Shown here: positions 15,861-24,113 of the stretch, in pieces | How the letters are laid out: the number at the start of each line of letters is the position of its first letter | Numbering within the stretch: the first letter of the stretch is position 1 | From: DASWIG01 sp965371445 | GTDB lineage: Bacteria > Acidobacteriota > Thermoanaerobaculia > Multivoradales > J023 | Direction: 5' to 3' | DNA length: 26,770 bases | Assembly (NCBI GenBank): GCA_965371445.1 | Contig: CBDUYN010000143.1 | Coordinates: 1 to 26,770, forward strand | Translations under genes and position numbers: made by a program | The notes under the pieces: generated by a model | Database searches by the model: none | What the model saw: the letters and a program-made list of their open reading frames with translations, nothing else | Told to the model about the DNA's origin: nothing

Positions 15861-17189
15861 ATGACCCGAGACGAGATTCTCCACATCTCCGACGAGGAGA
15901 AGGTCCGCTTTCTCCGACTTCAGTTCACCGACATCATGGGGATCATCAAGAACGTGGAGATCCCCCGCAGCCAGTTCGAGAAGGCGCTCGACGACGAGAT
16001 CATGTTCGACGGCTCCTCGATCGAGGGCTTCTCGCGCATCGAGGAGTCCGACATGCTCCTCTATCCCGATCCGGAGACTTTTCAGGTCAACCCGTGGTCG
16101 AATCCCGACGGCTCCAAGGTGGCGCGCATGATCTGCGACGTCCACCTGCCCGACGGCTCGCCGTTCGCGGGCTGCCCGCGTCTGGCCTTGAAGCGCCAGG
16201 TGGAGCGGGCCGCGGCGATGGGCTACACGATGGTGGTGGGGCCGGAGGCGGAGTTTTTCCTCTTCAACAAGGACGAGGCCGGCGCGGCGCAGCCTTCGGT
16301 GACCCACGACGTCGGCGGCTACTTTGACCTGACGCCGGTCGACCGCGGCGAGCAGTGCCGGCGCGACGTCGTGATCGTCTTGGAGGCGATGGGCTTCGAG
16401 GTCGAGGCGGCCCACCACGAGGTGGCGCCGGGCCAGCACGAGATCGACTTCAAGTACGCCGAGGCGGTCAAGACCGCCGACAACGTCTCGGTCTTCCGTT
16501 TCGTGGTCAAGAAAGTGGCGCTCGACCACGGCCTCCACGCCTCTTTTATGCCAAAGCCGATCTTCGGCGAGAACGGCTCGGGCATGCACACCCATCAGAG
16601 CCTCTTCAAGGACGGCGACAACGCTTTTTTCGACGCCGACGGCAAGTGGCAGCTCTCGTCGACGGCGCTCGCCTACATCGGGGGGCTCCTCGACCACGCG
16701 CCGGCTTTCGTGGCGATCACGAACCCTCTGATCAACTCCTTCAAGCGCCTGGTGCCGGGCTACGAGGCGCCGATCAACATCGCCTGGTCGGAGCGCAACC
16801 GCTCGCCGCTGGTGCGGGTACCGGCGAAGCGCGGCGCCTCGACCCGCTGCGAGGTGCGCTTGCCCGACCCGTCGGCCAACCCGTACCTCGCTCTCGCGGC
16901 GATGCTCGCCTCCGGCCTCGACGGCATCGAGCGTGGCCTCGACGCGGGCGAGCCGGTCAACGAGAACATCTTCGCCATGTCGGAGCGCAAAAAAAAGAGG
17001 CTCGGCATCCGCCAGCTACCGCCGGACCTGAACGCCGCCCTCGACCAGTTGGAGCGCGACAAGGTCATGCGTGACGCTCTGGGCGATCACATCGCGACCC
17101 ACTTCATCCGCGCCAAGCGCCAGGAGTGGGCGGAGTTCATCTCGCACGTCCATCCCTGGGAGCTGGAGCGCTACCTCGAGCAGTACTGA
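15861..17189 (+). CDS. glnA: Glutamine synthetase type I (GSI-alpha)
   Basis: A 442-residue protein, the GSI-alpha length. It makes glutamine from glutamate, ammonia and ATP. The family landmarks are all present: MFDGSSIEGFSRIEESDM (48-65), GPEAEFFLF, HHEVAPGQHEIDFKYAEAV, FMPKPIFGENGSGMHTHQSL, KRLVPGYEAPINIAW, NRSPLVRVPA and ANPYLALAAML. The adenylylation-Tyr region of the beta type is replaced by the alpha-type NIFAMSERKKKRLGI, so control by adenylylation is not expected. Arg59 corresponds to Bacillus Arg62, linked to glutamine feedback. An in-frame ATG exists at 15798, but AAAGGAG 5 bases before 15861 and the family N-terminus fix the start. Confidence 0.97.
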   Translation: MTRDEILHISDEEKVRFLRLQFTDIMGIIKNVEIPRSQFEKALDDEIMFDGSSIEGFSRIEESDMLLYPDPETFQVNPWSNPDGSKVARMICDVHLPDGSPFAGCPRLALKRQVERAAAMGYTMVVGPEAEFFLFNKDEAGAAQPSVTHDVGGYFDLTPVDRGEQCRRDVVIVLEAMGFEVEAAHHEVAPGQHEIDFKYAEAVKTADNVSVFRFVVKKVALDHGLHASFMPKPIFGENGSGMHTHQSLFKDGDNAFFDADGKWQLSSTALAYIGGLLDHAPAFVAITNPLINSFKRLVPGYEAPINIAWSERNRSPLVRVPAKRGASTRCEVRLPDPSANPYLALAAMLASGLDGIERGLDAGEPVNENIFAMSERKKKRLGIRQLPPDLNAALDQLERDKVMRDALGDHIATHFIRAKRQEWAEFISHVHPWELERYLEQY

Positions 17190-17209
17190 CGGCGTTTTCC
17201 GGCCAGCGG

Positions 17210-17605
17210 TCACTCGCCGACGTCGTCGCCGACCTCACGCCACTCGAGCCGCACCCTGGCCTGCTCGCAGGCCGCCTCCAGGACGCGGTGGTAAGGCTCC
17301 CACCCCGGCGTCGAGCGCCGGCGGGCGTAGAAGGCGAGCGCCTCGACGCCCTTCTCACGGATCTGCTTCGCGACGATCGGCACCCATCGAGCGACGCCGT
17401 CGGCCTTCAAGGGCTCGTCGTAGTAGGGGATCTTCTGGTGGGCGTCGAGGAGGCCGAAGCGTCCGGAGAGGAGGAGGAGAGGCAGGCCCAGGCGGGAGCT
17501 CTCCGCGGCGACGTGGGCGACGCGCGGGCTCGTGTAGCGCTCAACGGCGGGCAGGAGGTCCTCGTCGGCCCGCTTGCCGTCGGAACAGGTCGTCGCGGCG
17601 TGCAA
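17210..17605 (-). CDS. Small DUF6884-like protein of unknown function, TTG start
   Basis: A 131-residue protein read from a TTG at 17605. The kinase gene ahead of it ends at 17611, only 5 bases away, and the kinase's last codons (CAG GAG) form the AGGAG ribosome-binding site, so it is translated from the kinase transcript. Visible landmarks: TTCSDGKR at the N-terminus, VERYTSPRVAHVAAES, LLLLSGRFGLLDAHQKIPYYD and a closing helical region. The CS.GK / LS.r.GLLD / YD pattern resembles DUF6884-type proteins, whose function I do not know. It would be cytosolic. The gene is convergent with glnA across 20 bases. Confidence 0.7.
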   Translation of the reverse strand: MHAATTCSDGKRADEDLLPAVERYTSPRVAHVAAESSRLGLPLLLLSGRFGLLDAHQKIPYYDEPLKADGVARWVPIVAKQIREKGVEALAFYARRRSTPGWEPYHRVLEAACEQARVRLEWREVGDDVGE

Positions 17606-17610
17606 GGGAC

Positions 17611-20313
17611 CTACTCCTGCGTCTCCGCCACGTAGATGTCGCCAGCGCTTTCGGCGAGCTCGAAGACGATGCGGTCGCCGTGCGGCGACCAGGCCGGGTA
17701 GCGCACGTAGGTGGAGAGGAGCCTGTAGTCGGTCAACCGCCGCTCCTCGCCGGTCGAACGCGACACCCAGTAGACGTTCCAGAAACCGTCGCGGTCGGAG
17801 ACGAAGGCCACCTTGTCGTTGTCGGGTGAGAAGCTGTAGGCCCAGCTTTGCCCCGCCTCCTTGACGAGCGTCACGGGCTCGGCGCTGCCGTCGCTCGGCA
17901 TCACCTGGACGTACCGGTTCTCGCCCCTCTGTACCTGGAAGGCGAGCCACCGGCTGTCCGGAGACCAGCAGGGGAATCCCGCCAGGCTCTCCTCGAAGGT
18001 GAGCTGGCGCCGGCGTCCGGTCGAAAGATCCAGGAGCCAAACGTTGAAGCTGATGTCGCCGGCGCGAGTGTGGTAGGCGAGCCTCGTGCCGTCGGGGGAG
18101 AGGCGCGCCCAGTCGGCGTCGAATTCCAGGGTGGCGAGCGTCTCGACCTCGCCGCTCCGGAGGTCGAGGGCGCGCACCAGCCGCCGGTCTTCGCCGCGCA
18201 TCAGATAGACGATGCGCTCGCCGCCGGGAAACCACGTGGAGACGGAGTCGCTGCCAGGGTCGAGAGTCACCTGGGTGGCATTCGAGCCGTCGGCGTCCAT
18301 GGTCCAGATGTCGGAATCTTTTCCAAGGCTCCAGTGGTCGTAGGAGAGGCGATGGCCTTCGGCGGTGAAGGCGGGCCGGGTGTGGCGGCTGTTGCCGGTG
18401 GTCAGCGCCGCCGCCTCGCCGAGCACACGGCCGGCGGGCGAGACCGGTAGGGTATAGAGGTTCGAGCGGAGCAGAAGCGCCGAATAGGCCATCCGGCGTC
18501 CGTCGGCCGAGAAGGCCGCGAGGCGCACGCTCGCCACACCGAGGTTCTCGACCTCCTCGATTTCGCCGGCCGGCGTGCCGTCCGTCTTCAGGGGCAGCCG
18601 CCACAGGCTGTAGACCTGGCGGGTGGCGCCCGAGAAGTACAAATGGCGTGTGTCACTGCTGTAGGCCGGGTCGTGGGAGTTCGCCGGTTCGTCGACCAGA
18701 CGAACCAGGGAGCCGCCGTCGAGACGTACGGCCCAGATCTCGGAAGAGTCCCGCTGCGAGGCCGTAAACGCTACCCACTCGCCGTCGCGGGAGAACGCCG
18801 GGGCGCCGTGGCCGCCGGCCGGCGAGCCGGCCCGGGTCAGCTGCCGGCGGTCGCTGCCGTCGCGGGAGACCAGGCGCAGGGTCGAATGCCCCAGGGCCGG
18901 AACCGTCGAATCGGAGACCAGAGGCGAGCTCTCCGACTGGTAGACGATCCACCCCCCGTCAGGAGAAAACGCCGGCCGCGAGCCCTCCGGCGAGACCTGC
19001 CGCGCCTCACCGCCTGAAGCGGGGACCACCCAGACGCCTCTCTTGCCCAGGGAGTGGTAGGCGATCCACTCGCCAGCGGGGTCAAACGCCGGCTCGAAGC
19101 TCTGAGCGCCGTCGGAGGTCAGCTGCCGGACCTCGCCGCCGGGAGCGAGGTCGCGGACGTAGATCTCGAAGCTGCCGCTCTGATTCGACGTGTAGGCGAG
19201 GGCCTCGCCGTCGGGAGAGAACGCCGGATCGAGCTCCAGCCCCTCCTCGGAGGTCAGCTGCACACCTTGGGTGAAGCTTGGCGGTGGCGGCGGATTGCGG
19301 CCTACGGCGAAGAAGACGAAGGCGGTCACGACGGCAAAAAGCACGGGCAGGAGCCAGACCCAACGCCGGCGGCGAGACTTCTTGCCCCAGTCGCGGCGCA
19401 CGAGTGTCGGCCGGGTCACGTCCGCGCTCCCGCCCTCGAGATAGGCCACGACGTCGCGCGCCGTGGCCGGCCGGTCGACCGGCTCGTTCTCCAGGCAAGC
19501 GAGGATCACCGAGGCCCACCCTTCGTCGAGGTCCGGATTGTGGTCGAGCGGTGAGCTCGGCGGCTCGGTGGCCCGTTTGGTGAGCAGCGACATGGCGTCG
19601 GGGGCGTTGTAGGGCCTCCCTCCGGTGACCATCTCGAAGATCACCACCCCAAAGGCGTAGATGTCGCTGGCGGGCGTCACCTCCTGGCCGCGGAGCTGCT
19701 CGGGCGACATGTAGTCGGCCGTGCCGACGACCTTCATCTCGCCCGTCAGCGGCGTCGTGGTCGTCGAGGTGCTACTCGGCGCGATCGAACGCGCCAGCCC
19801 GAAGTCGGTCACGACCGCCCGCATCTCCTCGCCGTCACGGCCGTCGACCAGCATCACGTTGGACGGCTTGAAGTCGCGGTGGATGACGCCGGCGTGGTGG
19901 GCGGCATCGAGAGCTTCCGCCATCTGCCGGATCAGGGGAAGCGCCACCTCCTCGGCCAGGGCCCCGTGGCGCAGGAGATAGCTCTCCAGGGTCTCGCCGT
20001 CCAAGAGCTCCATGGTGACGAAGAGGACCTCGGCGGCGCCGCGGTAGCTGCGCTCGATGCGGTGCTGGTAGACGTCGAAGAGCCGGCAAACGTTCAGATG
20101 GGTCACCTGGCGGGCGAGCTGGACCTCGCGCCGGAACCGCCGCTGGACGTTCGGGTCGTCGAGGGCGTGGCGGCTCAAGAACTTGAGCGCCACCCGTCCG
20201 CCGAGCACCTTGTCGATCGCCTCGTAGACCTCGCCCATCCCGCCTTCGGCGATGAAGCGGACGATCTCGAAGCGTTCGGCGATCAGCTCGCCGGATTGGA
20301 TGGTCTGCGACAC
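17611..20313 (-). CDS. Transmembrane Ser/Thr protein kinase with extracytoplasmic PD40/WD40-like propeller
   Basis: A 900-residue protein. The cytosolic Hanks-type kinase domain is at about 15-290 and complete: Gly-loop IAEGGMGEVYEA, Lys44 in VALKF, HRDFKPSN with catalytic Asp147, DFG at 170-172, and YMSPEQLRG. A basic linker (KKSRRRR) and one TM (318-338) follow, then a Pro run. About 550 extracytoplasmic residues carry many PD40 repeats (PAFSPDGEALAYTSN, FSRDGEWVAFTAS, CWSPDSRWLAFQV and similar), probably one or two propellers, related to TolB. This architecture is common in Acidobacteriota. It starts with GTG 20313, with no clear ribosome-binding site. It diverges from a pseudokinase receptor operon and drives a small coupled gene downstream. 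The ligand is unknown. Confidence 0.95.
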   Translation of the reverse strand: MSQTIQSGELIAERFEIVRFIAEGGMGEVYEAIDKVLGGRVALKFLSRHALDDPNVQRRFRREVQLARQVTHLNVCRLFDVYQHRIERSYRGAAEVLFVTMELLDGETLESYLLRHGALAEEVALPLIRQMAEALDAAHHAGVIHRDFKPSNVMLVDGRDGEEMRAVVTDFGLARSIAPSSTSTTTTPLTGEMKVVGTADYMSPEQLRGQEVTPASDIYAFGVVIFEMVTGGRPYNAPDAMSLLTKRATEPPSSPLDHNPDLDEGWASVILACLENEPVDRPATARDVVAYLEGGSADVTRPTLVRRDWGKKSRRRRWVWLLPVLFAVVTAFVFFAVGRNPPPPPSFTQGVQLTSEEGLELDPAFSPDGEALAYTSNQSGSFEIYVRDLAPGGEVRQLTSDGAQSFEPAFDPAGEWIAYHSLGKRGVWVVPASGGEARQVSPEGSRPAFSPDGGWIVYQSESSPLVSDSTVPALGHSTLRLVSRDGSDRRQLTRAGSPAGGHGAPAFSRDGEWVAFTASQRDSSEIWAVRLDGGSLVRLVDEPANSHDPAYSSDTRHLYFSGATRQVYSLWRLPLKTDGTPAGEIEEVENLGVASVRLAAFSADGRRMAYSALLLRSNLYTLPVSPAGRVLGEAAALTTGNSRHTRPAFTAEGHRLSYDHWSLGKDSDIWTMDADGSNATQVTLDPGSDSVSTWFPGGERIVYLMRGEDRRLVRALDLRSGEVETLATLEFDADWARLSPDGTRLAYHTRAGDISFNVWLLDLSTGRRRQLTFEESLAGFPCWSPDSRWLAFQVQRGENRYVQVMPSDGSAEPVTLVKEAGQSWAYSFSPDNDKVAFVSDRDGFWNVYWVSRSTGEERRLTDYRLLSTYVRYPAWSPHGDRIVFELAESAGDIYVAETQE

Positions 20314-20346
20314 TTTCTACGCGCCTCGCGTTGGGTCAGCGGAGCA

Positions 20347-20355
20347 AGGATATCA
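20347..20355 (-). promoter_or_regulatory. Extended -10 of the PD40 kinase
   Basis: The minus strand reads TGATATCCT, placing the start near 20340 and a leader of about 27 bases before the GTG at 20313. Confidence 0.4.
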
Positions 20356-20372
20356 GGGGTCGCGCCCAGGTC

Positions 20373-20381
20373 TGATAGAGT
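20373..20381 (+). promoter_or_regulatory. Extended -10 of the pseudokinase receptor operon
   Basis: TGATAGAGT, placing the start near 20388 and a leader of about 43 bases before the GTG at 20431. It mirrors the kinase promoter. Confidence 0.4.
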
Positions 20382-20430
20382 CGCCGCTTCAAGACCCAAG
20401 AAGTCAGCACATGACGGGAGGCTTTCGCAG

Positions 20431-23001
20431 GTGGCGACCAAGAGCAGAAAGGGCGGCGGCGGACGGCTCGGGCTCTCGATCTTCCTGATCACGAGCCTGC
20501 TGGTGATCCTGACCGCGGGAAGCGCCCTCGTCGCGACGTTTCTCGAACGGGGGCAGGCGCTTCGCGCCCTGACCCTGGAGCTGCGCCGCAGCCATTCGGC
20601 GCAGGCGGTGCTGCAGCAGAAGCGCTTTCGTCAGCTGGAGTTCGCGGCGCGCGTCGTCGACGCGCAAGGCGTGGTGGCGCAGCGTCTTGCCGTGCCGGCG
20701 GAGGTTAACGGCGAGAGCGAAGCGCCGCCGCTGGAGGACCGCCTCGCCGAGTACCGCCAGCAGCTCGGCCTCGACCTCCTGCTCGTTCTCGACCCGGCAG
20801 GGCGCGTGGTGGCGGGAGGCGCCGAAAACCTCTCCGGCGACGCGCTGTTCGCCGCCGTCGGCCAGAAGAAGTCGGCTTCGGGGATCTGGTACCGAAACGG
20901 CATCCTCTACCATGCGGTCCTGATCCAGCTGGTCCGCGACTTCAGCCTGGTGGGCCACCTCGCCGTGGCGGCGAGCTTCCAAGGCATGGAGGACGAGCTC
21001 GCGCGCTCCGCGGGCGCGGAGATCGTCTACTTGGCCGACACGCAAACCGGTCCGGCTATCGTCACCACAAGCCTCGACGACGCGATCGCCGGCGAGGTCG
21101 TCGGCGCCCTGCGGCGCGAAGGCCAGGCCCTCGGCAAAGTCGGCCGCGGCGAGACGGTCGAGGGCGTCGAGCTCACGATGGCCGGGCACCCCTGGCTCGC
21201 CTTTCTGAGCCCCCTGCGCGACGCCGGAGAGAAGCCGCTCGGCGCCATGGTCGCCCTCCTGGAGGCGGGCGAGCAGGTTCCCGTCTACCAGCAGGTCAAA
21301 TACCTCCCCGTCGCCGTAGGGGCCGCCGCCGTCGCCGTTGCCTTTTTCGTCGCCATGGTCCTCGGCAAGACGACGTTTAGGCCGCTGGATGCCCTCGCCG
21401 CCGCGGCCGACGAGGTCAGCCGCGGCAACTACGCCGCCGACATCCCCCGCAAGGGGAGCTTCGCGGGCTTCGGCGCGGCGCTCGCGGGCCTCGCCGACCG
21501 CCTGGGCGACAAGGACGCCCTCGGAAGCTACGTTCGCGACCTCACCCGTCATCTGCCCGAGCCGGCAAAAGCCGAGGCCATGGCCGAGCCGGCGGCACAG
21601 CAGATCACTCTCCTGGTGATCGAGATCCGGCGTTTCACGAAACCCAAGGTAGCCTACGACCCGGAGGAGAACGTCGCGCGCCTGGCCCGCGACCTGCGGC
21701 GCGTCAGCACGAGCGTCGAAGGACGCCAGGGAAAGCTCCAATCGGTGAGCGGCCACCGGCTCCTCGCCACCTTCGAAGGCGAGGGCGCGACCTTGCGTGC
21801 GCTCGCCGCCGCCACCGAGATCCTGCTGATCCTGACCACCCGCGAGAACGCCTTCGACGAGCCCGTGACCCCGGTCCTCGCCCTGACCTCGGGACCGGCG
21901 ATCACCGGCTCGCTGAGCTGGAGCGGCCGCCAGGCCGCGGCGGTCGTCGGGCTGCCGGTGGCCCAGGTCGAGACCCTGCTGCGCGAGGCGACGCCCGGCG
22001 AGATCTACATCTCGAAGGCGATCGCCGCCGAGATCTCGCCCGCGGTCCAGCAGGCCGGCCTCCAGCTCCACTCGCAACGCGCTCACCTGAGCCCGCAGCC
22101 CCTCTATCTGCTGAAGGCAGAAAACGCCCAGCGCCTCACCGGCGCGCAACCGCTGGCGGAGCAGCCCACGGATTTTTCCGGGACGGCGCGAACCCTGGCC
22201 GACGTGACCCCGGGCACCGTCCTGGGGAACCGCTTCGAGATCCTCGCCGAGCTCGGCAGCGGCCTTCACGGCGTCACCATGAAGGCCCTCGACCGCGACC
22301 GCGGGGACCTCGTGACGATCAAGCTGCTGCGGCCCGAGATGTCGAGCGACGAGGCCCGCGTCGAGACCCTGCGCCAGGGTTTGAGCCAGGCACGCCTCGT
22401 CGCCCATCCGCACGTCCTGAACGTCCTCGACCTGGGCGAAACCGACGGCCTGGCTTACACGACGGCGCCTTTCCTCCACGCGATGAACCTCGCCTGGATG
22501 CTCCGGCAGCGGCCCCAGGTGCCGCTCCGGGCCGCCTTCCTGATCGCCCTCCAGATCCTCGAGGCCCTCCAGGCGGCTCACCAGACGCCGGCTGTCCACG
22601 GGGGGCTCAAGCCCGAGAACGTCCTGCTCGACGCTTCCGGCGTCAAAGTCATGGACTTCGCCCTGAACCAGGGGATGGGTCCCGAGATCCGTGACCGGCC
22701 GTTCGCCGGGGCGCCCTACCTGGCACCCGAGCAGATCGCCGGCCGCCAGGCCTCTCCGGCCGCCGACATCTACGCCTGGGGCGCCGTCTTCTACGCCATG
22801 GTCGCCGGACGACCGCCGGCGGCAGGCGCCACGCCGGCGCAGGTCGAGGCGCAACGCGGCGCGTCTGCGCCGCCAACGGGCAACGCCGAGGTTCCCCCCG
22901 AGCTCGAACGGATCATCCTTCGAGCGCTAGCCGTCGCGCCGGGCGAGCGCTACAGCTCGGCCGCCGAGATCCTCGCCGAGCTCGACGCGCTGCGCGCCTA
23001 G
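20431..23001 (+). CDS. Two-TM receptor with degenerate class III cyclase domain and pseudokinase domain
   Basis: An 856-residue protein with a GTG start (GGGAGG 9 bases upstream). Order: TM1 (13-37); periplasmic sensor of about 250 residues, probably Cache-like; TM2 (about 291-313); HAMP-like segment; cyclase-homology domain (about 390-560); protein-kinase-like domain (about 602-855). The cyclase fold is traceable (ITLLVIEIRRFT ... VSGHRLLATFEG ... GLPVAQVETLL ... ATPGEIYISK), but the metal Asps are Glu398 and His442, the base-specifying Lys is Gln437, and the Asn/Arg pair is lost. In the kinase domain Lys631 (VTIK), Asn730 and Asp742 stay, but HRD is HGG (723-725) and DFG is DFA. So both output domains look catalytically dead, perhaps still nucleotide-binding. 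It opens an operon with an ECF sigma factor and diverges from an active kinase. Confidence 0.88.
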   Translation: MATKSRKGGGGRLGLSIFLITSLLVILTAGSALVATFLERGQALRALTLELRRSHSAQAVLQQKRFRQLEFAARVVDAQGVVAQRLAVPAEVNGESEAPPLEDRLAEYRQQLGLDLLLVLDPAGRVVAGGAENLSGDALFAAVGQKKSASGIWYRNGILYHAVLIQLVRDFSLVGHLAVAASFQGMEDELARSAGAEIVYLADTQTGPAIVTTSLDDAIAGEVVGALRREGQALGKVGRGETVEGVELTMAGHPWLAFLSPLRDAGEKPLGAMVALLEAGEQVPVYQQVKYLPVAVGAAAVAVAFFVAMVLGKTTFRPLDALAAAADEVSRGNYAADIPRKGSFAGFGAALAGLADRLGDKDALGSYVRDLTRHLPEPAKAEAMAEPAAQQITLLVIEIRRFTKPKVAYDPEENVARLARDLRRVSTSVEGRQGKLQSVSGHRLLATFEGEGATLRALAAATEILLILTTRENAFDEPVTPVLALTSGPAITGSLSWSGRQAAAVVGLPVAQVETLLREATPGEIYISKAIAAEISPAVQQAGLQLHSQRAHLSPQPLYLLKAENAQRLTGAQPLAEQPTDFSGTARTLADVTPGTVLGNRFEILAELGSGLHGVTMKALDRDRGDLVTIKLLRPEMSSDEARVETLRQGLSQARLVAHPHVLNVLDLGETDGLAYTTAPFLHAMNLAWMLRQRPQVPLRAAFLIALQILEALQAAHQTPAVHGGLKPENVLLDASGVKVMDFALNQGMGPEIRDRPFAGAPYLAPEQIAGRQASPAADIYAWGAVFYAMVAGRPPAAGATPAQVEAQRGASAPPTGNAEVPPELERIILRALAVAPGERYSSAAEILAELDALRA

Positions 23002-23011
23002 TGGTCTTGCC

Positions 23012-23602
23012 GTGAAGGTGGACGACGGCGACGACCGCGACCGGGCGGTCCTCGAGAGGGTGGCCGGCGGCGACGTGGAGTCGTTCGGGGTGCTCGTCGA
23101 GCGTCACGAAAAACGCCTGATCCGGCTTTGCCAACGCCTCCTCCAGGATCCGGAGGAGGCCCGCGACGCGGCCCAGGAAGTCTTCCTGAAGGCCTTTCGC
23201 AAAGCGGCAAGCTTCAAGCCCCGGGGACAGGTCTACACCTGGCTCTACCGCATCGCCGTCAACCACTGCCTGAACCGTCTGCGGCGCAGGAGAATCGTCC
23301 AGTTTTTCTCGCTCACCGGCAAGAAATCTCCCGCAGGCGAGGAGGAGGAGATCCTCTTCGAGCCCGCCGACGAGGCCCCCGACCCGGCGGCGCGGCTCGC
23401 GGCCCGGCAACGGTGGCTTGCGACCCGCCGGCAGATCGACGCCCTGCCTCCGGGACAGCGGGCGGTGCTCGTCCTGGCCAAGCTCGAGGGGCTTTCCTAC
23501 CGCCGGATCGCCGAGGCCCTCGACATCACCGAGAGCGCGGTCGAGAGCCGGCTCTTCCGCGCCATGCGGCGGCTCGTCGAAGCGCAGGGATCGGACGACT
23601 GA
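23012..23602 (+). CDS. ECF (RpoE-like) sigma factor
   Basis: A 196-residue sigma-70-family factor without regions 1 and 3. Region 2 (about 25-92) has LVERHEKRLIRLCQRLLQDP, DAAQEVFLKAFRKAASFKPR and YTWLYRIAVNHCLNRLRRR. Region 4 (about 138-190) has IDALPPGQRAVLVLAKLEGL and a helix-turn-helix, SYRRIAEALDITESAVESRL. A charged linker (AGEEEEILFEPADEAPDP) lies between. The GTG at 23012 comes 10 bases after the receptor's stop, with only a weak ribosome-binding site, so it is probably co-transcribed and partly coupled. Target promoters are unknown. No obvious ECF-type autoregulatory promoter was found upstream. The following membrane protein is the likely anti-sigma factor. Confidence 0.95.
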   Translation: MKVDDGDDRDRAVLERVAGGDVESFGVLVERHEKRLIRLCQRLLQDPEEARDAAQEVFLKAFRKAASFKPRGQVYTWLYRIAVNHCLNRLRRRRIVQFFSLTGKKSPAGEEEEILFEPADEAPDPAARLAARQRWLATRRQIDALPPGQRAVLVLAKLEGLSYRRIAEALDITESAVESRLFRAMRRLVEAQGSDD

Positions 23603-23660
23603 GCAGGCGCAGGAAATCGACGGCTGAAGTGTTACAGAATGGAGGATGGAGGATGCGACC

Positions 23661-24113
23661 ATGACCCACCAGGACGAGCGAGAGCTGATCCGCCTGCTCC
23701 TAGGCGAGCTCGGGGCCGACGAGCGGCGCCGGGTCGAAGGCCGCCTGGAGCGCGAAGAGGAGCTCCTGAAACGCTTCGCGGCCCTGCGCTCCGGATGGGA
23801 GGCCCTGGAGGAGGCGCCCTTTCCCGGGGTGTCGCCGGGATTTCAGGGTGGCGTCATGGCGGCGGCGCGGCGGTGGCGCGAGAACGAGCTCAGCTGGTCA
23901 GCGGCTCCGGTCTGGGTACGTGCCGGTACCGCCGCGGCGCTCGTCCTGGGGATCGGTCTCGGCGTCGGCGTCGGCCAACGCGGCGAGCCGCAGGCGGTCG
24001 ATTCCGCGCTCGCCCAATCGAGCACCGAGATCGTCGAGCCCTTGAGCCTGGCCGAGACCTTCTGGATGGGCTTCGAGGACGATGCCACGACGGGCGGCGA
24101 GGAGACACCGTGA
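23661..24113 (+). CDS. Probable membrane anti-sigma factor
   Basis: A 150-residue protein. An N-terminal helical cytosolic domain (DERELIRLLLGELGADERRR ... RREEELLKRFAALRSGWEAL-like) resembles the anti-sigma helical bundle but lacks the HxxxCxxC zinc motif. A single Gly/Ala-rich TM is at about 86-107 (TAAALVLGIGLGVGVG). A short extracytoplasmic tail includes LSLAETFWMGFEDD. Size, topology and position right behind an ECF sigma gene support an anti-sigma role, with the sigma factor held at the membrane. The start is ATG 23661, with GGAGG 8 bases upstream; an earlier in-frame ATG at 23646 is less well placed. Its stop overlaps the next gene's GTG by four bases (GTGA). Confidence 0.75.
   Translation: MTHQDERELIRLLLGELGADERRRVEGRLEREEELLKRFAALRSGWEALEEAPFPGVSPGFQGGVMAAARRWRENELSWSAAPVWVRAGTAAALVLGIGLGVGVGQRGEPQAVDSALAQSSTEIVEPLSLAETFWMGFEDDATTGGEETP

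Larger units (their letters stand above)
20331..20399. promoter_or_regulatory. Symmetric divergent promoter region with nested inverted repeats
   Basis: TTGGGTC (20331-20337) and GACCCAA (20393-20399) form an outer dyad centred near 20365. TATCAG (20351-20356) and CTGATA (20372-20377) form an inner one about the same centre. Each inner arm overlaps an extended -10, and each outer arm lies a few bases past the expected start site. One regulator could control the kinase and the receptor operons together. Confidence 0.45.

Noticed and set aside
20404..22854. An 816-codon open frame on the minus strand, opposite the pseudokinase receptor
   Set aside because: The plus strand encodes TM segments and recognisable cyclase and kinase folds; the antisense product has none.
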